A stretch of 37,409 bases of DNA from Armatimonadota bacterium (GCA_016235455.1 JACRKZ010000040.1:1-37409), one strand, 5' to 3'. Counted from the first letter of the stretch, positions 1 to 8,629 are shown. Numbers and translations: made by a program. Notes: generated by a model not told the origin, from the sequence alone.

Positions 1-2
1 CC

Positions 3-836
3 ATCATCGACGTCGGCGGCACGGTGTCGATGGACCTGCGGCGGGTGGGCAGCGAGCTGCGCGGCACGATCCGCAACGCCATGCCCTATGCGCTGCGCGG
101 CGCGGTCCTCTGTTGGCGAGACCGGATCCGCCCGCTGGGCACCATCGCTCCGAGCGAACAGGTTGACATCGCGAACGCGTGGGGGCCCTGGGCCGCCACG
201 CCAGGGTGCGCTCAGGTGCTGGCTGCGATGGGCCGCGGCAACGTGCCGACCAACGTCCGCGAACTGGTCGCGCGGTACCCCAGACCGGAGCCCGGCGGCA
301 CGGTCCGCCGCGGCGAGTCGCCGGACTCACCCCCGACCCGCGCCACGCTGCTGGCCTGGGTGGAGGCGCCGTGGATGCCGGTCGAGGTGTCGCCCAAGGT
401 CGGCTCCCAGCAGCGCGCCCAGGTTCTGCAGGTCGTGGGCACGGTGGCGCTGGCCTCAAGCGACGAGCGGCGCTACACCCTCGAGGCCTGTCGGGCACGG
501 CGCATCGAGGGAGGGCCCGCGCCGGCGACCATCGCCGTCTATGCCAGTCGCGGCCAACTGCCCAAGTCGGTCAGCCGGCTGGGAGTCAGCGGGCGCACGG
601 GCAATCTGGCGCTGTGGAACCACCGCCGATCCGCCTGGCAACGCCTGTCGGCCGGTGGCAGCGCATCGCTGCCCGCGGCCGACTACCTGCGTGGCGGCCG
701 CGTGTTGCTGCGTGACGACCAGGTGGCAACGGATGGCGGCCGCGACCCCGACGCCGAGACCTACGCGCAACTGACCGCGCCGCCCAAGGACGTGACCATC
801 ACCGCCATCGTGGAGGACCGCCATGGCCAACGCTAG
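3..836 (+). CDS. Partial accessory protein of an ABC-2 exporter operon (5' end missing)
   Basis: The reading frame is open from the left edge (first full codon at position 3) and stops at 836, giving about 277 visible residues. A GTG at 24 could be read as a start, but the frame continues upstream in the same composition (IIDVGGTVSMDL), so the gene most likely begins outside the window. I do not recognise a named domain. The visible part is rich in Ala, Arg and Pro and has no membrane segment, so it is probably the soluble C-terminal part of a larger protein. It overlaps the following permease gene by 14 bases, and the whole set up to 3892 is co-directional. That suggests it serves the exporter, perhaps as an extracytoplasmic or regulatory subunit. 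The function is inferred from context only. Confidence 0.7.
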   Translation: MIDVGGTVSMDLRRVGSELRGTIRNAMPYALRGAVLCWRDRIRPLGTIAPSEQVDIANAWGPWAATPGCAQVLAAMGRGNVPTNVRELVARYPRPEPGGTVRRGESPDSPPTRATLLAWVEAPWMPVEVSPKVGSQQRAQVLQVVGTVALASSDERRYTLEACRARRIEGGPAPATIAVYASRGQLPKSVSRLGVSGRTGNLALWNHRRSAWQRLSAGGSASLPAADYLRGGRVLLRDDQVATDGGRDPDAETYAQLTAPPKDVTITAIVEDRHGQR

Positions 837-1638
837 ACCCCGCGGGGTGAACCCCCTGCTCGTCCATTCGCTGCGCCAGTTCATGCGCGCCCGACGCAAG
901 CTGGGCCAGCGGCCGCTGGGGCAGTGGATCATCCTGCTCTCCGCCGCCGCGGCCTATCTGGTGTCGCTGGCCTCGTGGTGGCACCTGGTGCGGCCCGCGG
1001 ACAAGGGCGCCTTCAGCACCGTGGTGATCTGCATGATGATCGGTCTGGGCCTGATGGTGCCCGGCCTGAGCGCCGGCGTGTTCGCCCAGGAGCGCCAGAA
1101 CGGAACGCTCGACCTGCTGCTCACCTGCCCGCTGACCAATCGCGAGCTGGTGCGCGGCAAGCTGCTCGGCCAGTTCCTGGGGCCGCTGACCATCGTCGGC
1201 CTGGCGCTGCCGTTCCTCATCCTGGCCACGCCCGCGGCTGACGCGGCCATGCTGTGGGGCGCCACGCTGAGCACGGTGCCGCCGCTGATCCTCGCGCTGG
1301 TCTGCCTGGGCGTCTACTGCTCGGCCCGTGTGCGCAGCGCCGCCGGGGCGCGGGCAGTAGCCACCGGGGTGGCGCTGACCTTCGGCCTGCTGCTGCCGAT
1401 GCTCGATGCCGCCTTCTGCGAGCTGTCACACCACAGCGAGCCGACCTGGTCGCAGATCTTCTGCCCGTGCGTCAGCTACCTCGGTCTGGTCGGCGAGATC
1501 ACGGAGCCGGGCCTGTCGGCCTTGGGTCCGATCTTCCTGCTGGTCGGCGCCGTCTGGTGCTTCGCGCGGCTGGAGCTTGGCTTCGACCGGTTGGTGCGCA
1601 ACACTGAGTACTCCCCGCGGAGGTCCGCCGATGCTTGA
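823..1638 (+). CDS. ABC-2 type transporter permease
   Basis: This 271-residue integral membrane protein has about six hydrophobic segments. The first is near residues 35-52 and the last near 235-250. Residues around 88-112 hold the ABC-2 permease hallmark, an E-R-x-N-G-T-L-D-L-L-L motif followed by T-x-R-E-L-V-x-G-K-L. In this family the motif lies in the cytoplasmic coupling helix just before a membrane segment. The gene starts at an ATG inside the end of the preceding gene and ends 8 bases inside the ATPase gene, so translational coupling is likely. With the ATPase and the second permease it should form an inner-membrane exporter. The substrate cannot be told from sequence. Related operons export lipids, polysaccharide or drugs, or support gliding and Nos-type functions. 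Confidence 0.88.
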   Translation: MANARPRGVNPLLVHSLRQFMRARRKLGQRPLGQWIILLSAAAAYLVSLASWWHLVRPADKGAFSTVVICMMIGLGLMVPGLSAGVFAQERQNGTLDLLLTCPLTNRELVRGKLLGQFLGPLTIVGLALPFLILATPAADAAMLWGATLSTVPPLILALVCLGVYCSARVRSAAGARAVATGVALTFGLLLPMLDAAFCELSHHSEPTWSQIFCPCVSYLGLVGEITEPGLSALGPIFLLVGAVWCFARLELGFDRLVRNTEYSPRRSADA

Positions 1639-2563
1639 CCTGGTGAACCTGACCAAGCGCTACCACGACCTGACCGCCGTGGACCATCTCAACCTGCATC
1701 TGGCGCCGGGCGAGATCTTCGGCTTCATCGGCCCCAACGGCGCGGGCAAGACCACCACCATCAAGATGCTGGCCACGCTGCTGCGCCCCACCGAGGGCGA
1801 TGCGCTGGTCGACGGTGTCAGCGTGGTGGCCAAGCCCGAGCAGGTACGCTCGCTGATCGGCTACATGCCCGACAATTTCGGCGTGTACGACGACGTGAAG
1901 GTCTGGGAGTACCTCGACTTCTTCGCCTCGGCCTACCGTATCCCACGCGAGCAGCGCAGCAGCCTGATCGGCGATGTGTTGGCGCTGACCGACCTGCGCA
2001 TCAAGCGCGATGCCTTCGTCGAGGAGCTGTCCCGCGGCATGAAGCAGCGCCTGTGTCTGGCCAAGACGCTGCTGCACGACCCGCCGCTGCTGCTGCTGGA
2101 CGAGCCCGCCTCCGGGCTCGATCCGCGCGCGCGCATCGAGATGCGGGAGCTGCTCAAGCAGCTCCGGCGCACGGGCAAGACCATCCTGATCTCGTCGCAC
2201 ATCCTCTCCGAGTTGGCCGACTTCTGCACCACGGTGGGCATCATCGAGGCCGGCCGGCTGGTGGCCTCGGGCAGTGTCGAGGAGATCATCCAGCAGACCG
2301 GCCTGACCCGCACGCTGGAGCTGCGCATCACCGCCGGCCTGGAGCGCGTCGAGACGGTACTGCGCGAGGTGGAGATGGTGCGCGACGTCGTGGTCGATGC
2401 CGATGCCGGCACCTGCGCGGTGAGCTTCGCCGGCGAACTGGACGACGTGGCCGACCTGCTCAAGATGTTGCTGGACGACGGCGTGCGCGTGGTGCAGGCC
2501 ATGGAGAGCGCCAGCGACCTGGAGGGCCTGTTCATGCGTGTGACGCGTGGCCAGGTGGCCTAG
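1631..2563 (+). CDS. ABC transporter ATP-binding protein (ABC-2/CcmA-like exporter)
   Basis: This 310-residue cytoplasmic ATPase would energise the neighbouring permeases. Walker A is GPNGAGKTT at residues 34-42, the signature is LSRGM near 133-137 (a variant of LSGGQ), Walker B is LLLLDE at 153-158 and the switch His is at 190. The Q-loop Gln is replaced: the segment reads Y-M-P-D around 78-81, a variant I also associate with other ABC-2 exporters. Residues from about 225 form a C-terminal extension typical of ABC-2 ATPases. I chose the ATG at 1631 because the ATPase fold begins immediately (MLDLVNLTKRY), although the frame is open further upstream. It overlaps the previous gene by 8 bases, and its stop codon abuts the next ATG. 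Confidence 0.92.
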   Translation: MLDLVNLTKRYHDLTAVDHLNLHLAPGEIFGFIGPNGAGKTTTIKMLATLLRPTEGDALVDGVSVVAKPEQVRSLIGYMPDNFGVYDDVKVWEYLDFFASAYRIPREQRSSLIGDVLALTDLRIKRDAFVEELSRGMKQRLCLAKTLLHDPPLLLLDEPASGLDPRARIEMRELLKQLRRTGKTILISSHILSELADFCTTVGIIEAGRLVASGSVEEIIQQTGLTRTLELRITAGLERVETVLREVEMVRDVVVDADAGTCAVSFAGELDDVADLLKMLLDDGVRVVQAMESASDLEGLFMRVTRGQVA

Positions 2564-3892
2564 ATGGAGACCGCCATGTGGGCAGTGGACAACCCGATCA
2601 TCGTACGCGAGCTGCGGGTGCGCATGCGTGGCAACCGCGCGCTGTGGATGCAGGCGGCCTATGTCGGCGTGCTGTCGGTCGTACTATTGCTCGGCTATTG
2701 GCAGGCCAGCCAACGGCCCGAGGCCGTGGCCGACGGGCAACTGGGGCAGCTCATGTTCGCCTGGCTGAGCGTGGCCCAGGGCCTGTTGCTGTGCCTCATG
2801 GTGCCGGCCCTGGCGGCCGGGGCCATCAGCGCGGAGTATGAGCAGCAGACGCTGGACAACCTGTTCGCCTCGTCGATGAGCACCAGCCGGCTGTTCTGGG
2901 GCAAACTGGTGGCCTCCTCGCTGTTCGTCGGCCAACTGCTGACCACGGGCCTGCCGCTCATGGCGCTCTGCTACCTGCTCGGCGGCGTGAGCATGACGCA
3001 GTTGCTCGGTGTCTATGCGGTACAGGTGAGCGCCTGTCTGGTGCTCTCGGCCATCGGGCTGGGCTGCAGCCTGCATTGCCGCAACACCATCCTGGCCACC
3101 ACCGCCAGCTACGTCACAGTCATCGGCTATGTCATCTTCACCTCGGCCGTCGCCGCCGGCACCGCGGCGCTCGGGGCCGTCAGCCCGTTGGTGGCCAGCT
3201 CGGCCGACGACGGCGGCATCCGGCTCGTCGCGGTGGCGGTGGGCTTCACACTGGCCATCGCCTTCCTGACCCTCGACTTCAGCGTGTGCCGCGCGCGGCT
3301 GCTGCGCGACGGGCTGGTCTCGTGGCGACCGCGGCTGTGGCTGGCGGCGGTGGCGCTGGGCCTGGTGACTTGGAGCCACCACGACTCCGCTAGCGATGCG
3401 CCCGGCCTGGCGGTGCTCCTCGGCATCCTCCTGGCCCTGCTGCTGGTCTCGGGCGACGACGGCACGGAGCCGCGCCGGCGCGTCCTCTGGTGGCAGTTCT
3501 GGCGCCATGCGCCCGAGAGCGCGCCGCTGTTCGTCGCGCTGGCCACCATGGGCATGTTGCTGGCCGGCACCGATGTGGTCAAGCTCGATGACCATCCGCT
3601 GGCCTTCGGCGCCTGCACCCTCGCCGTGCTCATGGTCGCAGCCGTCACACGCGCCTTCCACACCGCCGCTGGCCGCGTCTGGCCGGCTCGGTTCATGGCC
3701 GTCACCGCGGTCTGCGTGGGAACACTGCTCATCTCGGCCAGCACCGTGGCGCAGGAACTCATGTCGCCGTGGGAGGGGTTCAACAAAGAAGCTGCCTGGG
3801 CATTCTCCCTGGCGCAGATGCTGCTCTACGCCTGGATCAGCGTGGTGATGCTGTACCTGATGTGGCGCCGGCGCGTGTTTGCACCGCGCTGA
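2564..3892 (+). CDS. ABC-2 type transporter permease, large
   Basis: This 442-residue polytopic inner-membrane protein has roughly ten to twelve hydrophobic stretches. The N-terminal part begins W-A-V-D-N-P-I-I-V-R-E-L-R-V-R-M-R, a cytoplasmic segment common at the start of ABC-2 permeases. A motif near 88-110 (E-Y-E-Q-Q-T-L-D-N-L then R-L-F-W-G-K-L) corresponds to the E-x-x-x-G-T-L/K coupling motif of the smaller permease. The ATG follows the ATPase stop directly with no intergenic base, so coupled translation is expected. It likely pairs with the 271-residue permease as a heterodimer. It is the last gene of the operon: a perfect palindrome follows, then a convergent gene. Confidence 0.88.
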   Translation: METAMWAVDNPIIVRELRVRMRGNRALWMQAAYVGVLSVVLLLGYWQASQRPEAVADGQLGQLMFAWLSVAQGLLLCLMVPALAAGAISAEYEQQTLDNLFASSMSTSRLFWGKLVASSLFVGQLLTTGLPLMALCYLLGGVSMTQLLGVYAVQVSACLVLSAIGLGCSLHCRNTILATTASYVTVIGYVIFTSAVAAGTAALGAVSPLVASSADDGGIRLVAVAVGFTLAIAFLTLDFSVCRARLLRDGLVSWRPRLWLAAVALGLVTWSHHDSASDAPGLAVLLGILLALLLVSGDDGTEPRRRVLWWQFWRHAPESAPLFVALATMGMLLAGTDVVKLDDHPLAFGACTLAVLMVAAVTRAFHTAAGRVWPARFMAVTAVCVGTLLISASTVAQELMSPWEGFNKEAAWAFSLAQMLLYAWISVVMLYLMWRRRVFAPR

Positions 3893-3906
3893 TGAGCGCT
3901 TGGTGG

Positions 3907-3926
3907 CACCGGCCACGTGGCCGGTG
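3907..3926. terminator. Palindrome between convergent genes, possible bidirectional terminator
   Basis: A perfect 20-bp palindrome (8-bp GC stem around ACGT) lies in the 67-bp gap between the permease stop and the stop of the convergent glycyl radical enzyme gene. There is no U-tract on either side, so intrinsic termination would be weak. The position is the main argument. Confidence 0.4.
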
Positions 3927-3959
3927 TTCGCCAGGTGAATGCGTTGGGCCGGCGAGATC

Positions 3960-6023
3960 TCAGACCGCGTGCTCGGTGCGAGCGATGACCTCGTCCTGCA
4001 TGCCGCGTTCGAGGTGAACGAAGTAATCGGAGTAGCCGGCCACGCGGACCACCAGGTCGCGGTACTGCTCCGGATCGGCCTGCGCCGCCAGCAGCGTCGC
4101 GCGGTCCTGCACGTTGACCTGGATCTCCAGGCCGCCACGCCGCAGATAGGTCTCGATGACCCCGCGCACGGCCGCGCGGCCGCTGGCCCGCGCGAAGGTG
4201 GCCGCGCCGAACTTCACGTTGTGTACCAGCCCGCCCAACGCTGCCTCGTGCGACCAGGTAGTCGTCGACAGCACTGCGGCGGTCGGCCCACACAACTCAC
4301 GGCCTTGGGCTGGGCCGGCGCCGTCGGCCAGCGGCTGACCGGCCCGTCGGCCGTCGGGGGTGGCGCCGGTCTGGCGACCCAGATGCTCGTGCTGGATCCA
4401 GCAGAAGAAACCCGGCACGTAGCGATGCCCGCCGATCTCGTGGCGGCTCGTCTCGTCCATCAGCCAGGTGGCCCACTCGCCGGCCAGCGCGTCAGCCTCG
4501 GCTTGGTCGTTGCCATAGTGCGGCAGCGCCGTGAGCACGCGCCGACGCAACGGCTCGGCACCAGCCCAGTCGGCGGCCAGCACCTCGGTCAGCTCGGCCA
4601 GGCTCAGCTCGCCCTGCTCATAGACCAGCCGCCGCACGGCCAGCAGGCCGTCCACCAGGTTGGCCAGCCCGACGAAGGAGTTCTCCACCCAGTGGTAGCG
4701 GCAGCCGCCCTGGTCGAAGTCGACGCCGCGCGCCACGCAGTCGGCCGTGAGCGCGCTGGCCAGCGGGAATCCGCCGGTTACCGCGCGCCGCCACCAAGTG
4801 GCATCGAGCGAGGTCGCGGCCTCGGCGATGCGCGCCGAGAGCACCGACCGCACCGCCGCTGACAAGGCGTCGAACGTGGCCGGCGCCGTGGCCAGCCCGT
4901 CGAGCAGGGCCTGGGCCAGGTTGAAGTACGGCGTAGCCACCCAGATGTTGCTCGCGCCGGCCACCTTGATCTCGACGCAGGTGCTGTTCATCCACCGGTA
5001 GCTGTCGGCCGCGCTCACGCCGTGAGCGCGCAGGCCATCGACAATGCACTGGTCGCCGAAGAACGCGGGGCAGCCGATGCCGCTGGCCAACATGCGCACG
5101 CCGTAGTCGACCAGTTCGTCGGGCGTGCCCTCATGCCAGGCGATGCCCACCGTCGGGTAGACCAGTTGCGTGGCCCGCCGCGCGGCCAGCGCCAGGTAGC
5201 TCAGATCGTTGGTCACATCCTGCCCGGCGGCATCACGCCCGCCGACGATGACCGCCAGCGCCAGCCCAGCAGGCACGATCTCGTTGAGCTGAATGTACAG
5301 GCAGCAGAGCAACTCGAAGGCGCGCTCGGGCGTGGTGCGCCCCCCGGCCAGGTCTGCCTCGTAGAACCCGCGCAGCACCTGGTCGACGCGGCCAGGGTTG
5401 GTCAGGTAATGGTCCTCGGCCACCTGCAGCGCGGCGATGGTCCCCCACATCAGCTGGGCCGCCTCGTGCAGCGTCGTCGGCGCCTGATGCGCGATGCGGC
5501 GGCACACCGCGCCGACCTCTGCGTCGGGGCAGGCCTCTCCCACCCGCTCGAACCAGGCGCTCAGCCCGCGTAGCGCCACGACGTCCGCGCGGCGCGACTC
5601 GGTGGGCTCCAGCGCTTCGATGTCGGCGATCAGGCCGTCGATGCCACGGCCGAACAGCGTCGGCCAGTCGGGATGCAGGTGCCCGCAGTCACCACCGGGG
5701 AATGCCGGGATCTCGGCCAGCACGGCCCGCGCGGCTGCCTGCGCGGCCTGATCGTCGGCCGTCTCGGCGCGGAAGCAGGGCCGTCCGACCAGCAGCTCGC
5801 CGGGAGAGAAGGACAACGGCATGGCCGCCAGCCGGGCCGCGACGCGTCTCGCGCGCCAGACCAGCCAGGGCTCATCGGCAGGGCGCGCCGTCCAGGCCTC
5901 GGCCTCGGCCAGCGTCAGCTCGGGCACGCCCGGCAGCGGCTGACGCTGAGTCTCCAGCGCCGCGTCGCGCAGCCCGCGTAGTACCGGTGAAAGGGTCCAG
6001 TCGAGCGTCGCGTCGCGGTCCAT
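3960..6023 (-). CDS. Glycyl radical enzyme, eliminase-type active site, unknown substrate
   Basis: This 687-residue cytoplasmic enzyme belongs to the pyruvate formate-lyase/dehydratase superfamily and is oxygen-sensitive by mechanism. The glycyl radical motif is R-V-A-G-Y-S at 660-665, with Gly663 as the radical site. The thiyl-loop Cys is C349 in S-T-C-V-E-I. The Cys-x-Glu pattern (E351) is the one used by glycerol, diol and hydroxyproline dehydratases and by choline lyase. The Cys-Cys pair of true pyruvate formate-lyase is absent. An N-terminal G-H-x-x-P-D-W segment (114-120) and G-R-R-A-G-Q-P-L-A-D (558-567) are also family hallmarks. The length is below the usual 780-850. The ATG at 6023 has a GAGGTG ribosome site and lies 5 bases after the activase gene. 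The family is clear; the substrate is unknown. Confidence 0.88.
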   Translation of the reverse strand: MDRDATLDWTLSPVLRGLRDAALETQRQPLPGVPELTLAEAEAWTARPADEPWLVWRARRVAARLAAMPLSFSPGELLVGRPCFRAETADDQAAQAAARAVLAEIPAFPGGDCGHLHPDWPTLFGRGIDGLIADIEALEPTESRRADVVALRGLSAWFERVGEACPDAEVGAVCRRIAHQAPTTLHEAAQLMWGTIAALQVAEDHYLTNPGRVDQVLRGFYEADLAGGRTTPERAFELLCCLYIQLNEIVPAGLALAVIVGGRDAAGQDVTNDLSYLALAARRATQLVYPTVGIAWHEGTPDELVDYGVRMLASGIGCPAFFGDQCIVDGLRAHGVSAADSYRWMNSTCVEIKVAGASNIWVATPYFNLAQALLDGLATAPATFDALSAAVRSVLSARIAEAATSLDATWWRRAVTGGFPLASALTADCVARGVDFDQGGCRYHWVENSFVGLANLVDGLLAVRRLVYEQGELSLAELTEVLAADWAGAEPLRRRVLTALPHYGNDQAEADALAGEWATWLMDETSRHEIGGHRYVPGFFCWIQHEHLGRQTGATPDGRRAGQPLADGAGPAQGRELCGPTAAVLSTTTWSHEAALGGLVHNVKFGAATFARASGRAAVRGVIETYLRRGGLEIQVNVQDRATLLAAQADPEQYRDLVVRVAGYSDYFVHLERGMQDEVIARTEHAV

Positions 6024-6028
6024 GGCGG

Positions 6029-6967
6029 CTACACCTCGTTGACGACGGTCACACCCAGCGCGCGCAGGTCTCGGACCCATGAGGCCACGAGTTCGCGGCT
6101 GGGCGTCTCGAACACCTGCGGCTCGGGCGGCAGCCCCAAGCGCTCGCGCTTGCCGGTGCCCAGCCGGTGATAGGGCATGATCTCGAAGCCGAGCAGACCA
6201 GGCAACTCGCGTGACAGCGCCGCGACCATCAACCAACGCTCGGGCTGGTCGTTGACCCCTGGCACCGTGGGCAGCCGCACCAGGATCGACGCACCCGCGG
6301 CGTGCAGTTCGCGCAGGTTGGCCAGGATCGGCTCGTTGGGCGCACCGGTCAGATCACGGTGGCTGGCGCTGTCAGGCGCCTTCAGGTCCACCATCCACAG
6401 ATCGACCAGCGGCAGCAGGCGCTCATAGTCGGCCCACGGCGCGAGGCCGCAACTTTCTACGGCGCAGTGCAGGCCAGCCGCCTTGGCGCCGGCCAGCAGC
6501 GCATGGCTGAACTCGGGCTGTGCCAGCGGCTCGCCGCCGGACAGAGTCATGCCGCCGCCGCTGGTCTCGTAGAAGGGCCGGTCGCGCATGACCTCGGCCA
6601 GCGCCTCGCCGGCGGTCAGGTCGCGGCCGACCATCTGCAGCGCCTGGGCATGGCACTCGGCCACGCAGGCGCCGCACACCGTGCAATCGGCGCGGTCGAA
6701 CAGGTGGCGTCCCTCGGCATCCATGCTGTGTGCGCCGCGGGGGCAGGCGGCCACACACGCGCCACAGGCGATGCAACTCGCGGGGACGTAGGACAGTTGC
6801 AGCGCGCTCTCGCCACTTTCGGGATTGTGGCACCACAGGCAGCGCAGCGGGCAGCCCTTGAGAAAGACCGTCGTGCGGATGCCCGGCCCGTCGTGGATGG
6901 CGAAGCGCTGGATATCAAAAACACGCCCGACCGTGTTCAGGTCGGGCGTGTGAAGTCCTTGAGCCAT
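6029..6967 (-). CDS. Glycyl radical enzyme activase (radical SAM, with two extra [4Fe-4S] sites)
   Basis: This 312-residue activase should install the glycyl radical on the enzyme encoded 5 bases downstream. The radical SAM cluster cysteines are C39, C43 and C46 in a CxxxCxxC motif. A bacterial ferredoxin insert follows, with C65-C68-C71-C75 and C95-C98-C101-C105. That architecture is typical of activases for non-PFL glycyl radical enzymes. G-G-G-M-T-L-S-G-G-E-P-L at 137-148 is the SAM-binding segment. The ATG at 6967 is preceded by AGAGGG only 3 bases away, a short spacing, and no better in-frame start exists before the conserved F-D-I-Q-R-F segment. Codons for roughly residues 6-17 form the stem-loop described separately. 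It lies 6 bases after the upstream propeller gene. Confidence 0.93.
   Translation of the reverse strand: MAQGLHTPDLNTVGRVFDIQRFAIHDGPGIRTTVFLKGCPLRCLWCHNPESGESALQLSYVPASCIACGACVAACPRGAHSMDAEGRHLFDRADCTVCGACVAECHAQALQMVGRDLTAGEALAEVMRDRPFYETSGGGMTLSGGEPLAQPEFSHALLAGAKAAGLHCAVESCGLAPWADYERLLPLVDLWMVDLKAPDSASHRDLTGAPNEPILANLRELHAAGASILVRLPTVPGVNDQPERWLMVAALSRELPGLLGFEIMPYHRLGTGKRERLGLPPEPQVFETPSRELVASWVRDLRALGVTVVNEV
6917..6951 (-). terminator. Intrinsic terminator-like hairpin inside the 5' coding region of the activase
   Basis: On the minus strand, a perfect 12-bp GC-rich stem (arms 6940-6951 and 6921-6932, 7-nt loop) is followed directly by a run of five T (6921-6917). This is a textbook rho-independent terminator. 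It begins 22 bases after the stop codon of the propeller gene, where a terminator for that gene would be expected. It also lies within the first codons of the activase frame. Confidence 0.75.
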
Positions 6968-6973
6968 AGCCCT

Positions 6974-8629
6974 CTACTGTGCGGTCTTTGGCGTGGCCGT
7001 GCTCGACACCCAGTTGGGCGACGGCGTGGTGGGGCCGGTGTTCGGTCCAAGCGTGACCACACCGACCGCCTCCTGGCTGGGCAGCGCGTAGGCCACGGCG
7101 TCGCTCTTGGGCGACCACAGCGTGCCGGCGGTAGAACCTTCCGACTTCTCGGTGATCAGCGTCCAGGGCAGGCGCGCCGTGTTGTCGGTGGCGCCAACCA
7201 CCAGGCGACCGCTGCACTTCTGGCGGTACGACGAGGCTTCGTCGGTGCAGATGCTGTCGGGCGAGCCCTGCCAGTAAGCGGCGAGCCGGCCGTCGGGCGA
7301 GACGTCGATCTTGCCGTAGACGAACGTGTCGCGCAGCAGCGGATGGTAGTACAGCGGGTTGGCGGGGTCGTAGACCTCCCACACCGGCTCATGACCGAGG
7401 TCGGGCCGGCGGTCGCAGAGGACCAGCAGGTCGGCCTTGGGCAGCCAGTTGGCGGCGATGACCGGCCGGTCGGGCGAGCCCAGCGGCACGAGCGCCTTGG
7501 TCTCGACGTTGACCGCGGAGAACGAGCGGTCGTTCTCCTTGTACAGCACCCACTTGCCCGTGGGCGAGGCCCACGCGCCGGAGACGCTGATGTCCTTGAC
7601 GGTGGTCACCAGCGGGCCACTGCCACTGCCGTCGGCGGCGGCCAGCAGCAGGTCGCCTTCCTTGGACTGCACCATGACTTTGTCGTTGCCGAGCCAGGCG
7701 GCGTAGTTGCCGTCGGCCACGGCCTTGGCCGCAGTGCCCTGAGCCACCATGACCTTGCCATCGGCGCCGTACAGCAGCTTGCTGCCGTCAGCGGACCAAA
7801 CGGGGTTGAGGCTGAGCTTGCAGGGCGCCAACTCCGTGGCGGTGGCGCCGTCGGCGGACACCAGGGCCAGCAGGTTGGTCGGCACCTTCTCAGGATCGGC
7901 GTCGGGCACGCAGGCCACGGTCACCAGACCCTTGCCTTCGGGCGCGGCAATGAGCTTCTCGGGCGCCACGGTGAACGACGCGGCCAGCGGCGTCACGGCG
8001 CTGGACACCAGGTCGACACTGTTGACCACCGGTGGCGTGCCGGGCTTGGCGTCCAGGGCCACGCCATAGGCGGTCTTGCCCGTGGCGGCGACGCCAATGA
8101 GCTTCTGTCCGGGGGCAACCAGGCGCGGGTTGGCACCGTCAGCGTCGGCCACGCAGATGCCCACGCCCATGCGGGTGTAGACCAACTCGTTGCCGTCACC
8201 CGTCCACAGCGGATTGGCGGCGCGCTCGATGCGCTTGTGACCGCGGATGGCCATGGCGGCGGGCGCCACGTTGGCCAGGTCGGGTCGCGGATAATAGGGT
8301 GACTCGCCCATGCGCTCCAGCGCGGCAGCCGACTCGATGGCCCGCACCGTGCCGGGCTGGCGGCGTAGGATGATGCGGAACTGCTCGGCGGCCTCGGCCT
8401 TCTTGCCTTCCTCGGCCAAGACCCAGCCCAGCGTCCAGCGCGCATCGACATGGTCGGGATTCTCGCGCACAGCAGCGCTCAGCGCGGCCTCCGAGAGGTC
8501 GTACCGAGCGGCCAGCTTGTGCTTGCAGCCCGCTTCGTAGAGCCACTGAGCCGTGCGCTCTTGCGCCGGCGCCTGAGAGGCGCAAATGCTCACCAACAGC
8601 GCGCCAGCCCACACCGTGCCACGTCCCAT
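6974..8629 (-). CDS. Secreted TPR plus TolB/WD40-like beta-propeller protein
   Basis: This 551-residue protein has an N-terminal signal peptide ending near A-P-A-Q (residue 23). TPR-like helices follow at about 29-108, containing A-x-A-A-V-x-x-N-P-D-H-V-D-A and G-x-x-x-E-A-x-x-x-F. The rest, about 130-520, consists of repeated beta-propeller blades. Recurrent patterns such as N-P-V-W-S-A-D-G-S-K-L-L-Y and S-P-T-G-K-W-V-L-Y are typical of PD40/TolB-like blades. The likely location is the periplasm or cell exterior, with a protein- or ligand-binding role; no catalytic motif is evident. The start at 8629 is supported by the signal peptide and a GGAGGAG ribosome site 6 bases away. It is the first of three closely spaced minus-strand genes, but a terminator just after its stop may separate it from the glycyl radical pair. 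Confidence 0.75.
   Translation of the reverse strand: MGRGTVWAGALLVSICASQAPAQERTAQWLYEAGCKHKLAARYDLSEAALSAAVRENPDHVDARWTLGWVLAEEGKKAEAAEQFRIILRRQPGTVRAIESAAALERMGESPYYPRPDLANVAPAAMAIRGHKRIERAANPLWTGDGNELVYTRMGVGICVADADGANPRLVAPGQKLIGVAATGKTAYGVALDAKPGTPPVVNSVDLVSSAVTPLAASFTVAPEKLIAAPEGKGLVTVACVPDADPEKVPTNLLALVSADGATATELAPCKLSLNPVWSADGSKLLYGADGKVMVAQGTAAKAVADGNYAAWLGNDKVMVQSKEGDLLLAAADGSGSGPLVTTVKDISVSGAWASPTGKWVLYKENDRSFSAVNVETKALVPLGSPDRPVIAANWLPKADLLVLCDRRPDLGHEPVWEVYDPANPLYYHPLLRDTFVYGKIDVSPDGRLAAYWQGSPDSICTDEASSYRQKCSGRLVVGATDNTARLPWTLITEKSEGSTAGTLWSPKSDAVAYALPSQEAVGVVTLGPNTGPTTPSPNWVSSTATPKTAQ

Noticed and set aside
1406..1630. Upstream extension of the ABC ATPase frame
   Set aside because: The 75 extra codons overlap the permease gene and are Ser/Arg/Cys-rich, unlike any ATPase N-terminus. 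The fold begins at the ATG at 1631.
3939..4862. Long plus-strand open frame of 307 codons opposite the glycyl radical enzyme gene
   Set aside because: It is antisense to a clearly conserved enzyme. Its composition (Gln/His/Arg-rich) is that of an opposite-strand shadow in GC-rich DNA, and it has no family motifs.
3960..6023. Assignment as pyruvate formate-lyase (pflB)
   Set aside because: The adjacent Cys-Cys pair of pyruvate formate-lyase is missing. The Cys-x-Glu pattern and the ferredoxin-domain activase point to another reaction.
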